Assembly: GCF_902459465.1 (NCBI RefSeq)
Contig: NC_047065.1
Location: 19,052,204-19,116,203, forward strand
Source: Asterias rubens
Lineage: Eukaryota > Echinodermata > Asteroidea > Forcipulatida > Asteriidae
DNA length: 64,000 nt
Reading direction: 5' to 3'
In this document: piece by piece, positions 22,806 to 32,705 of the stretch
Layout of the letters: each line of letters opens with the position of its first letter
Numbering within the stretch: position 1 is the first letter of the stretch
Made by a program: the position numbers and the translations under genes
Notes under the pieces: model-generated
The model's database searches: none
What the model was told of the DNA's origin: nothing
What the model saw: the letters and a program-made list of their open reading frames with translations, nothing else

Positions 22806-22820
22806 CTGCAGCTATTACTA
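22723..22820 (+). mobile_element. Tiny 5'-truncated non-LTR retroelement insertion with target duplication
   Basis: The 18-bp segment ATTCTGCAGCTATTACTA occurs at 22723-22740 and 22803-22820. Between the two copies are about 62 bp ending in GGAAATAAATG and then a run of TTGA repeats, the usual 3' end of a CR1/L2-like LINE or its SINE. Copies 1 and 3 have the segment once with nothing inserted. The net gain is 80 bp (not a multiple of 3), which shifts the ZNFX1 frame and introduces a TGA at 22773-22775. Confidence 0.85.
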
Positions 22821-23562
22821 GTTGTCGGGAACCGTGCAGTCATTTACTTCGTTGTGGTCACAACTGTCCCGGTACATGTGGTTCCTGTGCAAGACCTGGA
22901 GGAGCACATAAAGTTTGCAATAACAAATGTGGAACTCCTTCTTTGTGGACATAGGTGCTCGGAAATGTGCTGTGATCATGAGCTCTGTTCACCACACAAA
23001 CTTTGCAATAGATTTTCACGGTTTCCCACAAAATCCACGAAGAGTTTCATATGTAAGCATCGGGGCAAAGGACTTACCACTTCTTGTAACCTTCCGTGCA
23101 TCCAAAAGCTTCGTTGCAATCATATCTGTCTTGGTGTTTGTGGTGAACCCTGTCCTCCTGTTTGTCGTATGTGTCACAAAAAGGATGTCGCTGACAAATA
23201 TCCTCCGGGACCCATCCTTCCGAAGGAAACATTCATATACCTTGAAGACTGTGGACATCTTTGTGAAACACGGTTTCTTGATGAAATGTTTGCAGGTTTC
23301 CAGCCATCTGGAACAAGCTTTGTGCAGATCCAACCAGCTCTGTGCCCTAAATGCCATACACCAATTCGTACATGTCCACGTTATGAAGACGCCCTTCGCA
23401 CAATCAAAGTCAGTAGACATAGCCAGAGAGAAATGTAACCAAGACCGATTTGTTAAGCTTTCTTTTGCTGTGGGTGGGTGGATGAGGTGTCCGGAAGGTC
23501 ATGTTTTCTGTCAAGACAAAGCATCAGATGATTTACTTTGCCCTGATTGCTCTTCCTACTAG
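22821..23562 (+). pseudogene. ZNFX1: Decayed C-terminal remnant of ZNFX1 copy 2
   Basis: This is homologous to 2775-3519 of copy 1. Besides the upstream 80-bp insertion it has a 2-bp deletion near 22937 (GGAACTCCTTC against GGAACTCGCCTTC), an in-frame 3-bp deletion near 23010 and another 2-bp deletion near 23408 (ATCAAAGTCAG against ATCAAAGAGTCAG). The 80-bp gain and the first 2-bp loss together restore the frame, and the last deletion breaks it again. The RZ-like end (GGWMRCPEGHVF...CPDC) is still readable before the TAG at 23560-23562. It is only translated if splicing or readthrough bypasses the TGA. Confidence 0.8.
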
Positions 23563-23637
23563 CAATCAGAATCTTCAAGCGATGACATGAAATATTGTGA
23601 ATGAGGACCAATGCAAACACTATGGGAAGCATACGTT

Positions 23638-23925
23638 TAATGACAGTGGACACTATTGGTAATTGTCAAAGACCAGTCTTTTCACTTGGTGTATATCAAC
23701 ACATGCATAAAATAACAAACCTGTGAGATTTGAGCTCAATCGGTTGTCGAAGTTGCGAGATAATAATGAAAGACAAAAACATTCGTCACACAAAGTTATG
23801 TGCTTTCAGACGCTTGTTTTCGAGACTTAAAATTCTAAACTTGAGGTCTCGAAATCAAATTCGTGAAAAATTACTTCTTTCTCGAAAAATACTTCACTTC
23901 AGACGGAGCTGTTTCACTGCCTTTA
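23638..23925. mobile_element. MITE family M1 in the 3' region of copy 2
   Basis: Orthologue of 3594-3835, here reaching further (CTCGAAAAATACTTCACTTC and a closing CACTGCCTTTAA) but internally shortened. Confidence 0.75.
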
Positions 23926-23930
23926 AAGCA

Positions 23931-24035
23931 AACTTACCAAGTAAATTTCCATGTTTACGTAGTTGTGAGCATGCGCACATTACCAAGAACATTTGACTTT
24001 ACCTGGTAAGTCTTTACTACCACCAAGCGTCCAAA
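23931..24035. mobile_element. MITE family M3, left end missing
   Basis: It retains ACTTACCAAGTAAATTTCC, the central GTGAGCATGCGCACATTACC and the right arm CCACCAAGCGTCC. The left GGGAGACTTT end seen in units 1 and 3 has been deleted. Confidence 0.55.
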
Positions 24036-24085
24036 AAGAAGGATGAAAATATCAATGTATCTCAGATATTGACTTACCATTTTTT

Positions 24086-24091
24086 AATAAA
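24086..24091 (+). promoter_or_regulatory. Candidate poly(A) signal shared by all units
   Basis: AATAAA after a T-rich run; the same site is at 4170-4175 and 48065-48070. In unit 2 the nearer signals of unit 1 have been deleted. Confidence 0.25.
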
Positions 24092-24243
24092 GGTTCACAT
24101 GATGATTCACCCGGTGGTGCAGGGTTCATGCAATGGATCACGTGATGGATCGTGAATGGGTCACGTGGTGAATCACGAGATGGTTCACGCGATTGTTCAG
24201 TGATGGTTCATGTTATTTCACGTTTTTTGGGACGGTTCGCGTT
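24092..24243 (+). repeat. GGTTCAC minisatellite, unit 2 copy
   Basis: Orthologue of 4176-4318, with an extra TTTCACGTTTTTTGG near the right end. Confidence 0.65.
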
Positions 24244-24329
24244 ATAGTTAGGCTACGCGGGTGTATTTTTTAAACAACGTTGTAATGTGAGAAAAATGTG
24301 TTGTAAAATCTGTGTTTTGAAAGTAAGCT

Positions 24330-24622
24330 TTAAAGGGAATGTACACTATTGGTAATTGTCAAAGACCCGTGTTCTCACTTGGTGTATCGAACTTGCGAAG
24401 TAATAGTGAAAGAAAAAACACACTTGTCACACAAAGTTGTGTGCGTTTGGATGGTTGATTTCGAGACCTCAAATTCTAATTCTATCTCGAAAACTATGGC
24501 ACTTCAGAGGGAGCCGTTTTTCACAATGTGTTATACCATCAACCTCTCCCCATTACTCGTCACCAAGAAAGATTTTATGATAATTTTTTTGAGTAATTAC
24601 CAATAGTGTCCACTGCCTTTAA
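24330..24622. mobile_element. MITE family M1, TTAA-flanked, with internal deletion
   Basis: Orthologue of 4405-4737. About 40 bp around the central hairpin is missing here (TCAAATTCTAATTCTATCTCG). Confidence 0.85.
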
Positions 24623-25508
24623 TGTGGTCATTTATTTGTAGCCGTCATAACTGGGTTAGAACTGATCCGGACTGCGGGGTCAGGAGGAAACCATGTTTGG
24701 TCAGGGTGACCCGGAAACTGGTCAAACATTGGGTTTTAATTTGGATTCTGCGCCTGATCCATTTATTGGTTGCGTTAACACAGATTCCGGGTCAATCTGA
24801 TCCAGATCGGCTCAGGGAAGATATGAACAAAACAAATAAATATATTTTCAGTGCTTGCAGTGTTATCTATGCATTAACTACTCAAAATTAATGGTTTAAA
24901 GCTTATTAGTACATTGCTGTATATAAAGAAAACATGACAAAGTAAACATTATAGACCTATATATGGAAAACAATTGAACCGTAAGCTTTTAAATATTATG
25001 TGGAATAAGCTATGTAAAGCAATTTGTGTTTTTATGGTTTACAATTTTGTGTTCGTAATGCGTTTAAAAGTACTGAATTATAACACTCAAACTGGACCTG
25101 TTTAACGTAACATTTCATTATTACATAATATGAATATTACACGAAGAGCGACACATTATTGCGAACATTTTGTTCAGAACCTGGAGAGATTTATTGAATT
25201 CCATGGAATTTTCTGTAGAATCAGAGAGAGCTAGCAGCCCTTGATAAGTTGTTAAGTTGATGACTGTTGAAAGATCACTTATGAAATCCCTAAATATTTA
25301 TGTGTCTCTATTACACGCTTTCTGTGAGTCCTTGATTTAACTTGCCGTATTATCAGTATTTTCATGACAGATTTCTTGGTGATTTCCAATACTTTTTACT
25401 TAAAGTATTATACATCCTCGATGCAAATTTAATCTTTTAACATCTATTATTATCGTTGTGGTAGCCTTTGCCAAAACATGATTCGAACTGCCTCTAGCCA
25501 CCGGGCAA
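24623..25508. other. Spacer of unit 2, no gene seen
   Basis: AT-rich sequence orthologous to 4738-5640; no features beyond shared short repeats. Confidence 0.6.
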
Positions 25509-25660
25509 TCTCGGTGCATGATCTAGTTTGGTAAGACACTGCTCTAGAGTTGCAAGGGTCGTTGGTTCGAATCCCACCCGAGTAATATGCCTGTGATTTT
25601 TTTTTACCGAACAATGCTATAACACACATCGGTGTATAATGAGTAAAAACCAAAACTAAT
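25509..25660 (+). mobile_element. tRNA-derived SINE (unit 2 copy)
   Basis: Same element as at 5641, with B box GGTTCGAATCC and a body ending GTAAAAACCAAAACTAAT. Confidence 0.7.
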
Positions 25661-26969
25661 TGTAAAAGAAAATATCAGAACTATTACGCTTTTTGTAGTC
25701 CTATACGAAAGTTTAGTGTTGCTATGATTGTATGCATAATGCCGGCATGTATTACTTCATTGATTGTTTTGAGGGTATTATTAGTGTTTCAACACAGATT
25801 TTGGTCGACAAAAATGTGTATCTGAATCCTTATACATTATAAGCATTATACACGGTGAATGTATGGCTTTATAAGCTGTGTTTCACGTTGTAATGGGCCA
25901 ATAATTGTAAACACCAGAGGTTATTTCTTGCTGGATAGTTCAATTCAATCGGACAATGCATCAATGTGTTGAATGTTCTAGTGCATAAATTATTCTATTG
26001 TTTGTAACACCGTAAACACAATGTCCACAGATTTACATTAAAATTACACCGCTTGAAAGATATTGATAGTAGAAAGCGTTCCTTAAAATATTACTTTTAA
26101 ATTAGGTAAGACATGCAACATTTTCGTTTGTTGTTTAGTTTTCCCCTCACAAAACAAAGGTCAATTCTCGATATGCACATAAAACAAATCCTTTTAAAAA
26201 TTTATTGTTGTAAGAGGGGGTTGGGGTCTAGGAGAAGTTCAAAAATAGCACCTCCCCGCAATTGAAGTTTTTTGAGACCAATATGCACTGACCTTAACCC
26301 CTACTACTTATATTGATCTGATCGATGAAGATTGTGCACAGGTAAGGATACAAAAAAACATTAGATCCAGCAAACACGGCCATTAATTTGGTTGTGTGTA
26401 GCAGAGTCCAAGTAAAAGTCATCTGCCTTAAAAAATACAAATTTGAAGATTATTGATACTATAGGCTAATAAACTCCTCTCATAAAAAAAGTACACAAAA
26501 TACCATTTGTATAGCCTCTTTCTCAATATCAACATGAAAATCTCAATAATATGAGATAATAGTTCAATGGGATTATGACAAACTCCAGCACTAAATATCC
26601 CAAACGTTACCGGTCCATCGTTCGTTGAGCGCCAGACTTCACATTTTTTTCGGTAAGAAGCAATAGTAAAGTGCGCCCTCTTTTTAAGATAGGACTTTGC
26701 GGTTACACGTACCAAGCAAAGAGCAGTGACCAACGACTGATGCATGCGTGCGTGTGTTTTGATGCGCGAAGTGTGTGTCCTTCGATTTTCATAATTCGGT
26801 CGTTGCAAGTTTTTTTGTGGCCGTGTAAAACGAAGTGAAGGTGGATGTTACTCGAGAAGTGCCGTTAAAAAAGGGAAATTATACGCAGTTTTAGCCATCA
26901 GACACATTCACGTGTTCAGTGTATTTGGATGAATATATCTCTACGTACTCATCGATACGAGCAGAAATG
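25661..26969. other. Spacer of unit 2 up to the foldback insertion
   Basis: Orthologous to 5791-6727 and 50621-51937. It contains an M2 half-element (AATGTCCACAGATTTACATT, about 26018-26075) and about 400 bp (26055-26450) that unit 1 lacks. No gene is recognised. Confidence 0.55.
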
Positions 26970-26991
26970 TATGGTGTTCCATAGAGGACAG

Positions 26992-29105
26992 TCTCCGTCG
27001 TAGTTGTGAGTTGTCCGTCGGAGTTGTGAGTTGGGCCGTCGGAGTTGTGAGTTGGGCCGTCGGAGTTGTGAGTTGTGCGTCGTAGTTGTGAGTTGGGCCG
27101 TCGGAGTTGTGAGTTGTGCGTCGGAGTTGTGGGTTGTCCGTCGGAGTTGTGGGCTGTCCGTCGTAGTTGTGAGTTGGGCCGTCGGAGTTGTGAGTTGGGC
27201 CGTCGGAGTTGTGGGTTGTCCGTCGGAGTTGTGAGTTGTGCGTTCTGGTTGTATTGTTAGTTGGGCACCGTGGTTGTGATTTGGGTATTTTGTGATTGTG
27301 AATTGGGCGTCGCGCATGGTTGTGGATTCATTGTCGTGGATGTGAGTTGGGCGTTGTGAGTTTGGCGGATTCTATGAAGTTGGGCGTCTTGCTTCTGAGT
27401 TGGGCTTCGTGATTTTTAGTTGGGCGTCGTGTGGGTTAATTGGGCGTCGTGTTGTTAATGTCCGCCGTAGTTGTGAGTTGGCCGTCGGAGTTGTGGGTTG
27501 TGCCGTCGTAGTTGTGAGTTGTCCGTCGGAGTTGTGAGTTGGCCGTCGGAGTTGTGGGTTGTCCGTCGTAGTTGTGAGTTGTCCGTCGGAGTTGTGAGTT
27601 GGGGCGTCGGAGTTGTGAGTTGGGCCGTCGGAGTTGTGAGTTGTGCGTCGTAGTTGTGAGTTGGGCCGTCGGAGTTGTGAGTTGTGCGTCGGAGTTGTGG
27701 GTTGTCCGTCGTAGTTGTGAGTTAGGCCGTCGGAGTTGTGAGTTGGGCCGTCGGAGTTGTGGGTTGTCCGTCGGAGTTGTGAGTTGTGCGTTCTGGTTGT
27801 ATTGTTAGTTGGGCACCGTGGTTGTGATTTGGGTATTTTGTGATTGTGAATTGGGCGTCGCGTTATAGTTGGGCGTCGTGTGATTGTGAATTGGGCGTCG
27901 CGCATGGTTGTGGATTCATTGTCGTGGATGTGAGTTGGGCGTTGTGAGTTGGGCGTATTCTATGAAGTTGGGCGTCTTGCTTCTGAGTTGGGCTTCGTGA
28001 TTTTTAGTTGGGCGTCGTGTGGGTTAATTGGGTTGGGCGTCGTGTTGTTAATGTCCGTCGTAGTTGTGAGTTGGCCGTCGGAGTTGTGGGTTGTGCCGTC
28101 GTAGTTGTGAGTTGGCCGTCGGAGTTGTGAGTTGGCCGTCGGAGTTGTGGGTTGTCCGTCGGAGTTATGAGTTGTGCCTTCGTAGTTGTGAGTTGTCCGT
28201 CGGAGTTGTGGGTTGTCCGTCGGAGTTGTGGGTTCTCCGTCGTAGTTGTGAGTTGTGCCGTCGTAGTTGTGAGTTGGGCCGTCGGAGTTGTGGGTTGTCC
28301 GTCGGAGTTGTGAGTTGGGCCGTCGGAGTTGTGAGTTGGCCGTCGCAGTTGTGAGTTGGCCGTCGTAGTTGTGAGTTGGCCGTCGGAGTTGTGAGTTGTG
28401 CCGTCGTAGTTGTGAGTTGGCCGTCGGAGTTGTGAGTTGTGCCGACGTAGTTGTGAGTTGTCCGTCGGAGTTGTGGGTTCTCCGTCGGAGTTGTGAGTTG
28501 GGCCGTCGGAGTTGTGAGTTGGCCGTCGTAGTTGTGAGTTGGCCGTCGTAGTTGTGAGTTGTCCGTCTGAGTTATGAGTTGTGCCGTCGTAGTTGTGAGT
28601 TGTCCGTCGGAGTTGTGGGTTCTCCGTCGTAGTTGTGAGTTGTGCCGTCGTAGTTGTGAGTTGGGCCGTCGGAGTTGTGGGTTGTCCGTCGGAGTTGTGA
28701 GTTGGGCCGTCGGAGTTGTGAGTTGGCCGTCGCAGTTGTGAGTTGGCCGTCGTAGTTGTGAGTTGGCCGTCGGAGTTGTGAGTTGTGCCGTCGTAGTTGT
28801 GAGTTGGCCGTCGGAGTTGTGAGTTGTGCCGACGTAGTTGTGAGTTGTCCGTCGGAGTTGTGGGTTCTCCGTCGGAGTTGTGAGTTGGGCCGTCGGAGTT
28901 GTGAGTTGGCCGTCGTAGTTGTGAGTTGGCCGTCGTAGTTGTGAGTTGTCCGTCTGAGTTATGAGTTGTGCCGTCGTAGTTGTGAGTTGTCCGTCGGAGT
29001 TGTGGGTTGTCCGTCGGAGTTGTGGGTTCTCCGTCGTAGTTGTGAGTTGTCCGTCGTAGTTGTGAGTTGGGCCGTCGGAGTTGTGAGTTGGCCGTCGTAG
29101 TTGTT
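26992..29105 (+). repeat. Left minisatellite arm of the foldback element
   Basis: A 19-21-bp unit of the type CCGTCGGAGTTGTGAGTTGG repeats with variable linkers (GGGCC, GTCC, GTGCC). Two non-repetitive blocks interrupt it at about 27243-27465 and 27788-28050 and are near copies of each other. The part from about 28150 on also has a higher-order period of roughly 0.39-0.40 kb. Long open frames on the minus strand reading TTHNSDG-like peptides are by-products of the repeat. Confidence 0.9.
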
Positions 29106-29615
29106 AGGGGACACTCTTGAAAATAATGTTGCGGTACTATGCTTTTTAATTTGGACAAAACAAATAAATAGTTACATGCCAAATACATTTGCAAAAACAA
29201 ACAAACAATTTCCTGTTATCATGTCAACAGTCAAAAACCTTACCTCTAAAGATGTCAGAAATATGTTTATTGTTTGATTAGATGGGTTGTTGCGGCGCAA
29301 ATTCAGTTTATGTGTAATCCGTCTTATTGTTCTGGTACTATAAATAATAATAATAATAACATAAAGGTAATATAAGATTGAAGGTGGTCTTCGAGGTCTT
29401 CATGCTCTCCTTATTAATTTATCATTGTATTGGGCACACTTTGTACATTCTCCAGCACACTCTTCTGAATCCAGGAATATCGCTAAAAACTGTTCAATGC
29501 CTTTCTGTTGTTTGCCCTTATCTGAATTTGCCTCTTCTAGTAAATTGATGAGTACTTGGTCCTTATATATTATGTTCATAACGTTATTTACTGTAGCCGT
29601 TTGTCATGCTGGCAT

Positions 29616-29686
29616 TATAGTTGCTTTTATCAAGGAATCTGTATGTCATAATATGACATACAGATTCCTTGATAAAAGCAACTATA
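29616..29686. repeat. Perfect 34-bp-arm hairpin
   Basis: The arm TATAGTTGCTTTTATCAAGG...GTCAT (29616-29649) is followed by a 3-bp loop AAT and its exact reverse complement (29653-29686). A second small palindrome (ATAACGATA T TATCGTTAT, about 29684-29702) abuts it. Lies within the foldback element. Confidence 0.95.
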
Positions 29687-31211
29687 ACGATATTATCGTT
29701 ATGGACAGAAGTTAGGATCTTGTATTGTACATTATTGGTGTGATGATGGGTAATAAATGGGTCTATCATTTTTGGATTCTGTGTCCGATCTGTTCTAGGA
29801 AGCAAGAAAAGTGTGTTATTTCATGCATGGCACAATCGGGGAATTTCTGTGACTCTAGATGATGTAAGGTCTTCGTGGATTCTTGCTAGGTTTTTATTTA
29901 AAAAGTAAAACGATACCCTCCAATAATGTGGAACAAAGCGTGGTATAAGTTTTGCCACATCAGTGTCAAAATTTCCATTCAGTGTCAGTTTTCATCAACA
30001 AAATGCACATTAAACATTGCTATAATTAGGTTTGGCTGACAAATGAAAGCCTAATAATCATAAAATTCTAAAACATAAAATGTATAACGTATTTTTTAAA
30101 AGATGACCCTTATCATTCAACTTACCAACAGTTGATGTTATGTTGAAGGGACAAAATGCATCCTATCTCATCGTACGTATAACCCGCGTCAAAGTAGTGC
30201 CGCACCAATCCATCTCTTTTACATTCTGTTAAGTTATTTGACATCTATCCCGGGGATCCATAAGAAGTATAGTTTTTGTTTTTGTTTAAACAGCAAATAA
30301 ACCCAACAAGGATACAAGTCAATAAAACAAACTCACGGCATCGTCAGATTTATGTCTATTTGTTATTTGGAAGCACAGCTAGCATACACACAGGTCACAG
30401 CTCGGGTATCAGGAAAATTTGCATAGTTCCGTTGGCCTATGCGTTCATGCGTTCGTATTTCCGTTTACAACAAACAACATATAAATTATTTCAAGTTAAC
30501 CAATTAAAACACTATTCATCCATCCTAGTCAATCCAACTTACATAACACTTTCAAATACTAAAGTTTTAGTATGTGTTTGTGTTTATTTGTTTGTTTGTT
30601 TGTTTGGGTGTTTGTTTGTTAACCTGTTCGTTGAGTGAAATTGTTTGTCCTTTTGTCTCTTGGTTGGACTGACACACCTCTTGATGACAGTGCAGGCACT
30701 ATTGTCAGTCCTGGCAAACCTGTAGTGTTGATGTCTTTCTGTTGTCCTCGGTCGTGTTGTACTTTTTTTTTCTTTTTTCTTTTTTACTGCCTGCCATCCT
30801 TTTTATATATCTTGATGTATCCCCCTTGTTACTGTTTTTCAATCCAGATGTATGTTTTTGTATAATTAATGTTTTAAAGAGTTTTTTCCTGTTCGTATAA
30901 ATTTTTGTAATTTTTTGTATTTGTTGTGAATTGCCAAATAATAATAATAATAATAATAAATAATAATAAAGGATGATTTGACCATCTTTGGACTAATTTA
31001 ATGATAGGCATACACTTTAAATGTTATTTAATTTTTATTTAATGTTAAATTGCTATCGGGATGTAAAAACATATAACGCTTTCATGGTGCCTTGAACGAA
31101 ACAGAAATTAGTGAAAGATTAATGCTAGTTCGTTCGTGCTGACTTGCCCTATATATACGTTCAAATTCAACACTTTAATGCTGTTCGTGATTAGTTTTAA
31201 TATTCTTATAC

Positions 31212-31283
31212 GGCCCGCATCCTACCTGCAGTTATTAAAGCTAGTTCGTTATAAGGCCCGCATCCTACCTGCAGTTATTAAAG
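31212..31283 (+). repeat. 29-bp direct repeat
   Basis: GGCCCGCATCCTACCTGCAG plus TTATTAAAG occurs at 31212-31240 and 31255-31283, separated by CTAGTTCGTTATAA. Confidence 0.9.
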
Positions 31284-31613
31284 AATATGTTACAATTCAT
31301 AAACAAAATTTCGAAGGGGCGTAGGTAAATATAAAATATCAGATCTGCAACTGACAACATAGTGCTGTGCGAACAAAACATAGGCCTAATTTCCCAATAA
31401 AAGCATCGAACACATGGGTCCATCCATTTCATGTAGGCATAGGCAAGCAAAAGCGACAGCTCAAAAGGATTTTGCCTTCTCGGTGACGAATCGATGGATT
31501 CAGCAAGGTATAATTCATCACAATCGGAACTCAATCACATGTGTAGAACAACCCTGAAGTAGGCATACGCCACCAATTGGCCATTGCAGTTTAGTAAAAA
31601 AAATAAAAAGTCC

Positions 31614-32048
31614 GACGGCCAACTCACAACTCCGACGGCTCTACTCACAACTACGACGGACAACCCACAACTCCGACGGACAACTCACAACTACGACGCA
31701 CAACTCACAACTCCGACGGCCCAACTCACAACTCCGACGGACAACTCACAACTACGACGGACAACCCACAACTCCGACGGACAACTCACAACTACGACGG
31801 ACAACCCACAACTACGACGGACAACTCACAACTACGACGGACAACTCACAACTCCGACGGCCAAACTCACAACTACGACGCACACAACTCACAACTCCGA
31901 CGGCCCAACTCATAACTACGACGAACAACTCACAACTCCGACGGGCCAACTCACAACTACGACGCACAACTCACAAATCCGACGGCCCAATTCACAACTC
32001 AGACGCCCCAACTCACAACTCTGACGGACAACTCACAACTACGACGGA
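31614..32048 (-). repeat. Right minisatellite arm of the foldback element
   Basis: The same 19-21-bp repeat as the left arm but in inverted orientation (CAACTCACAACTCCGACGG and CAACTCACAACTACGACGG types), about 435 bp. It is five times shorter than the left arm, so the arms are strongly unequal. Confidence 0.9.
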
Positions 32049-32190
32049 AGCTGTCCTCTATGGAACACCATAGAAATGGATTTCAGTGTGAAAATAACGC
32101 AGGAGAGAGAATAGATTGAGCGTGTAGAAATCGGCGTTTTGGGAACTTCACTAATACGATGGGCACGAGGCATTGTGCTTTCGAGACGGT

Positions 32191-32192
32191 GA
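32191..32192. other. Tandem-duplication junction, unit 2 / unit 3
   Basis: The same seam as at 6835/6836: CTTTCGAGACGGTG joined to ATCGCACGCACCACGC. Identical seams imply one duplication event later re-copied by unequal exchange. Confidence 0.8.
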
Positions 32193-32213
32193 TCGCACGC
32201 ACCACGCACAGGG

Positions 32214-32221
32214 TATATATA
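32214..32221 (+). promoter_or_regulatory. Candidate TATA box at the start of unit 3
   Basis: GGGTATATATACGGG in the conserved GC-richer patch, orthologous to 6858-6865. Its link to ZNFX1 copy 3 transcription is conjecture. Confidence 0.25.
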
Positions 32222-32398
32222 CGGGTGGGTTTACAGCGGCGTCTTTTCGGAGCGAATAATGCGACTGCCGTTAGCAAGGCTTAGTGAAAACAGACAAATA
32301 TTTCCAAATTAAACATGTGCAAAAATTGTACTAACATTGGGGCATTCAGAAATTAGGAAAACGTATCTCCCTCATTTGCAATGTTGATTTCATATTTT

Positions 32399-32705
32399 TG
32401 TAATTGTCAAAGGTCAGTCTTTTCATACGCACAAAATAATACACCTGTGAAAATTTGAACTCAATTGGTCGTCGAAGTTACGAGATAAATAAAAACGCCC
32501 TTGTCTCATGAAGTTGTGTGCTTTCAGATGCTTTATTTCGGGACCTCAACATCTAATTCTGAGGTTTCGGAAACTACGTTACTTCAGAGGGAGCCGTTTC
32601 TCACAATGTTTTATACTATCAACAGTCATCCATTGCTTGTTACCAAGTAAGTTTTTATGGTAACAATTATTTTGAGTAACTACCAATAGTGTCCACTGCC
32701 TTTAA
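32399..32705. mobile_element. MITE family M1, left end truncated
   Basis: Orthologue of 7042-7349, ending CCAATAGTGTCCACTGCCT at TTAA. Confidence 0.8.

Larger units (their letters stand above)
29106..31613. other. Middle region of the foldback element
   Basis: It contains no open frame longer than about 120 codons and nothing I recognise as a transposase. Visible content: an (ATA)n tract near 29344-29360, a perfect hairpin at 29616-29686, T-rich and TTTG repeats near 30570-30625, an (AAT)n-type tail near 30938-30970 that could end a truncated retroelement, and a short direct repeat at 31212-31283. Confidence 0.6.
26970..32072. mobile_element. 5.1-kb foldback transposon with minisatellite inverted ends
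   Basis: A 22-bp perfect terminal inverted repeat (begins TATGGTGTTCCATAGAGG) occupies 26970-26991 and 32051-32072. It is flanked by a 6-bp direct repeat, GAAATG (26964-26969, 32073-32078). Units 1 and 3 show the empty site GCAGAAATGGATTTC or its close variant. Inside the termini lie arrays of the same 19-21-bp repeat in opposite orientation (26992-29105 and 31614-32048). About 2.5 kb of middle sequence holds no recognisable transposase. The layout is that of foldback elements such as Drosophila FB and sea urchin TU elements. The superfamily is unknown. Confidence 0.88.

Noticed and set aside
26992..29105. CRISPR-like or telomeric array
   Set aside because: There are no unique spacers and the unit is a variable 19-21-bp minisatellite inverted at the other end of a transposon; this is animal DNA.
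28004..29200. Minus-strand open frame of 398 codons (and shorter ones at 26949-27905, 31584-32024) with Thr/Asn/Ser-rich repeats
   Set aside because: It is the translation of the 19-21-bp minisatellite arm of the foldback element. There is no start context, no conservation and no non-repetitive domain.
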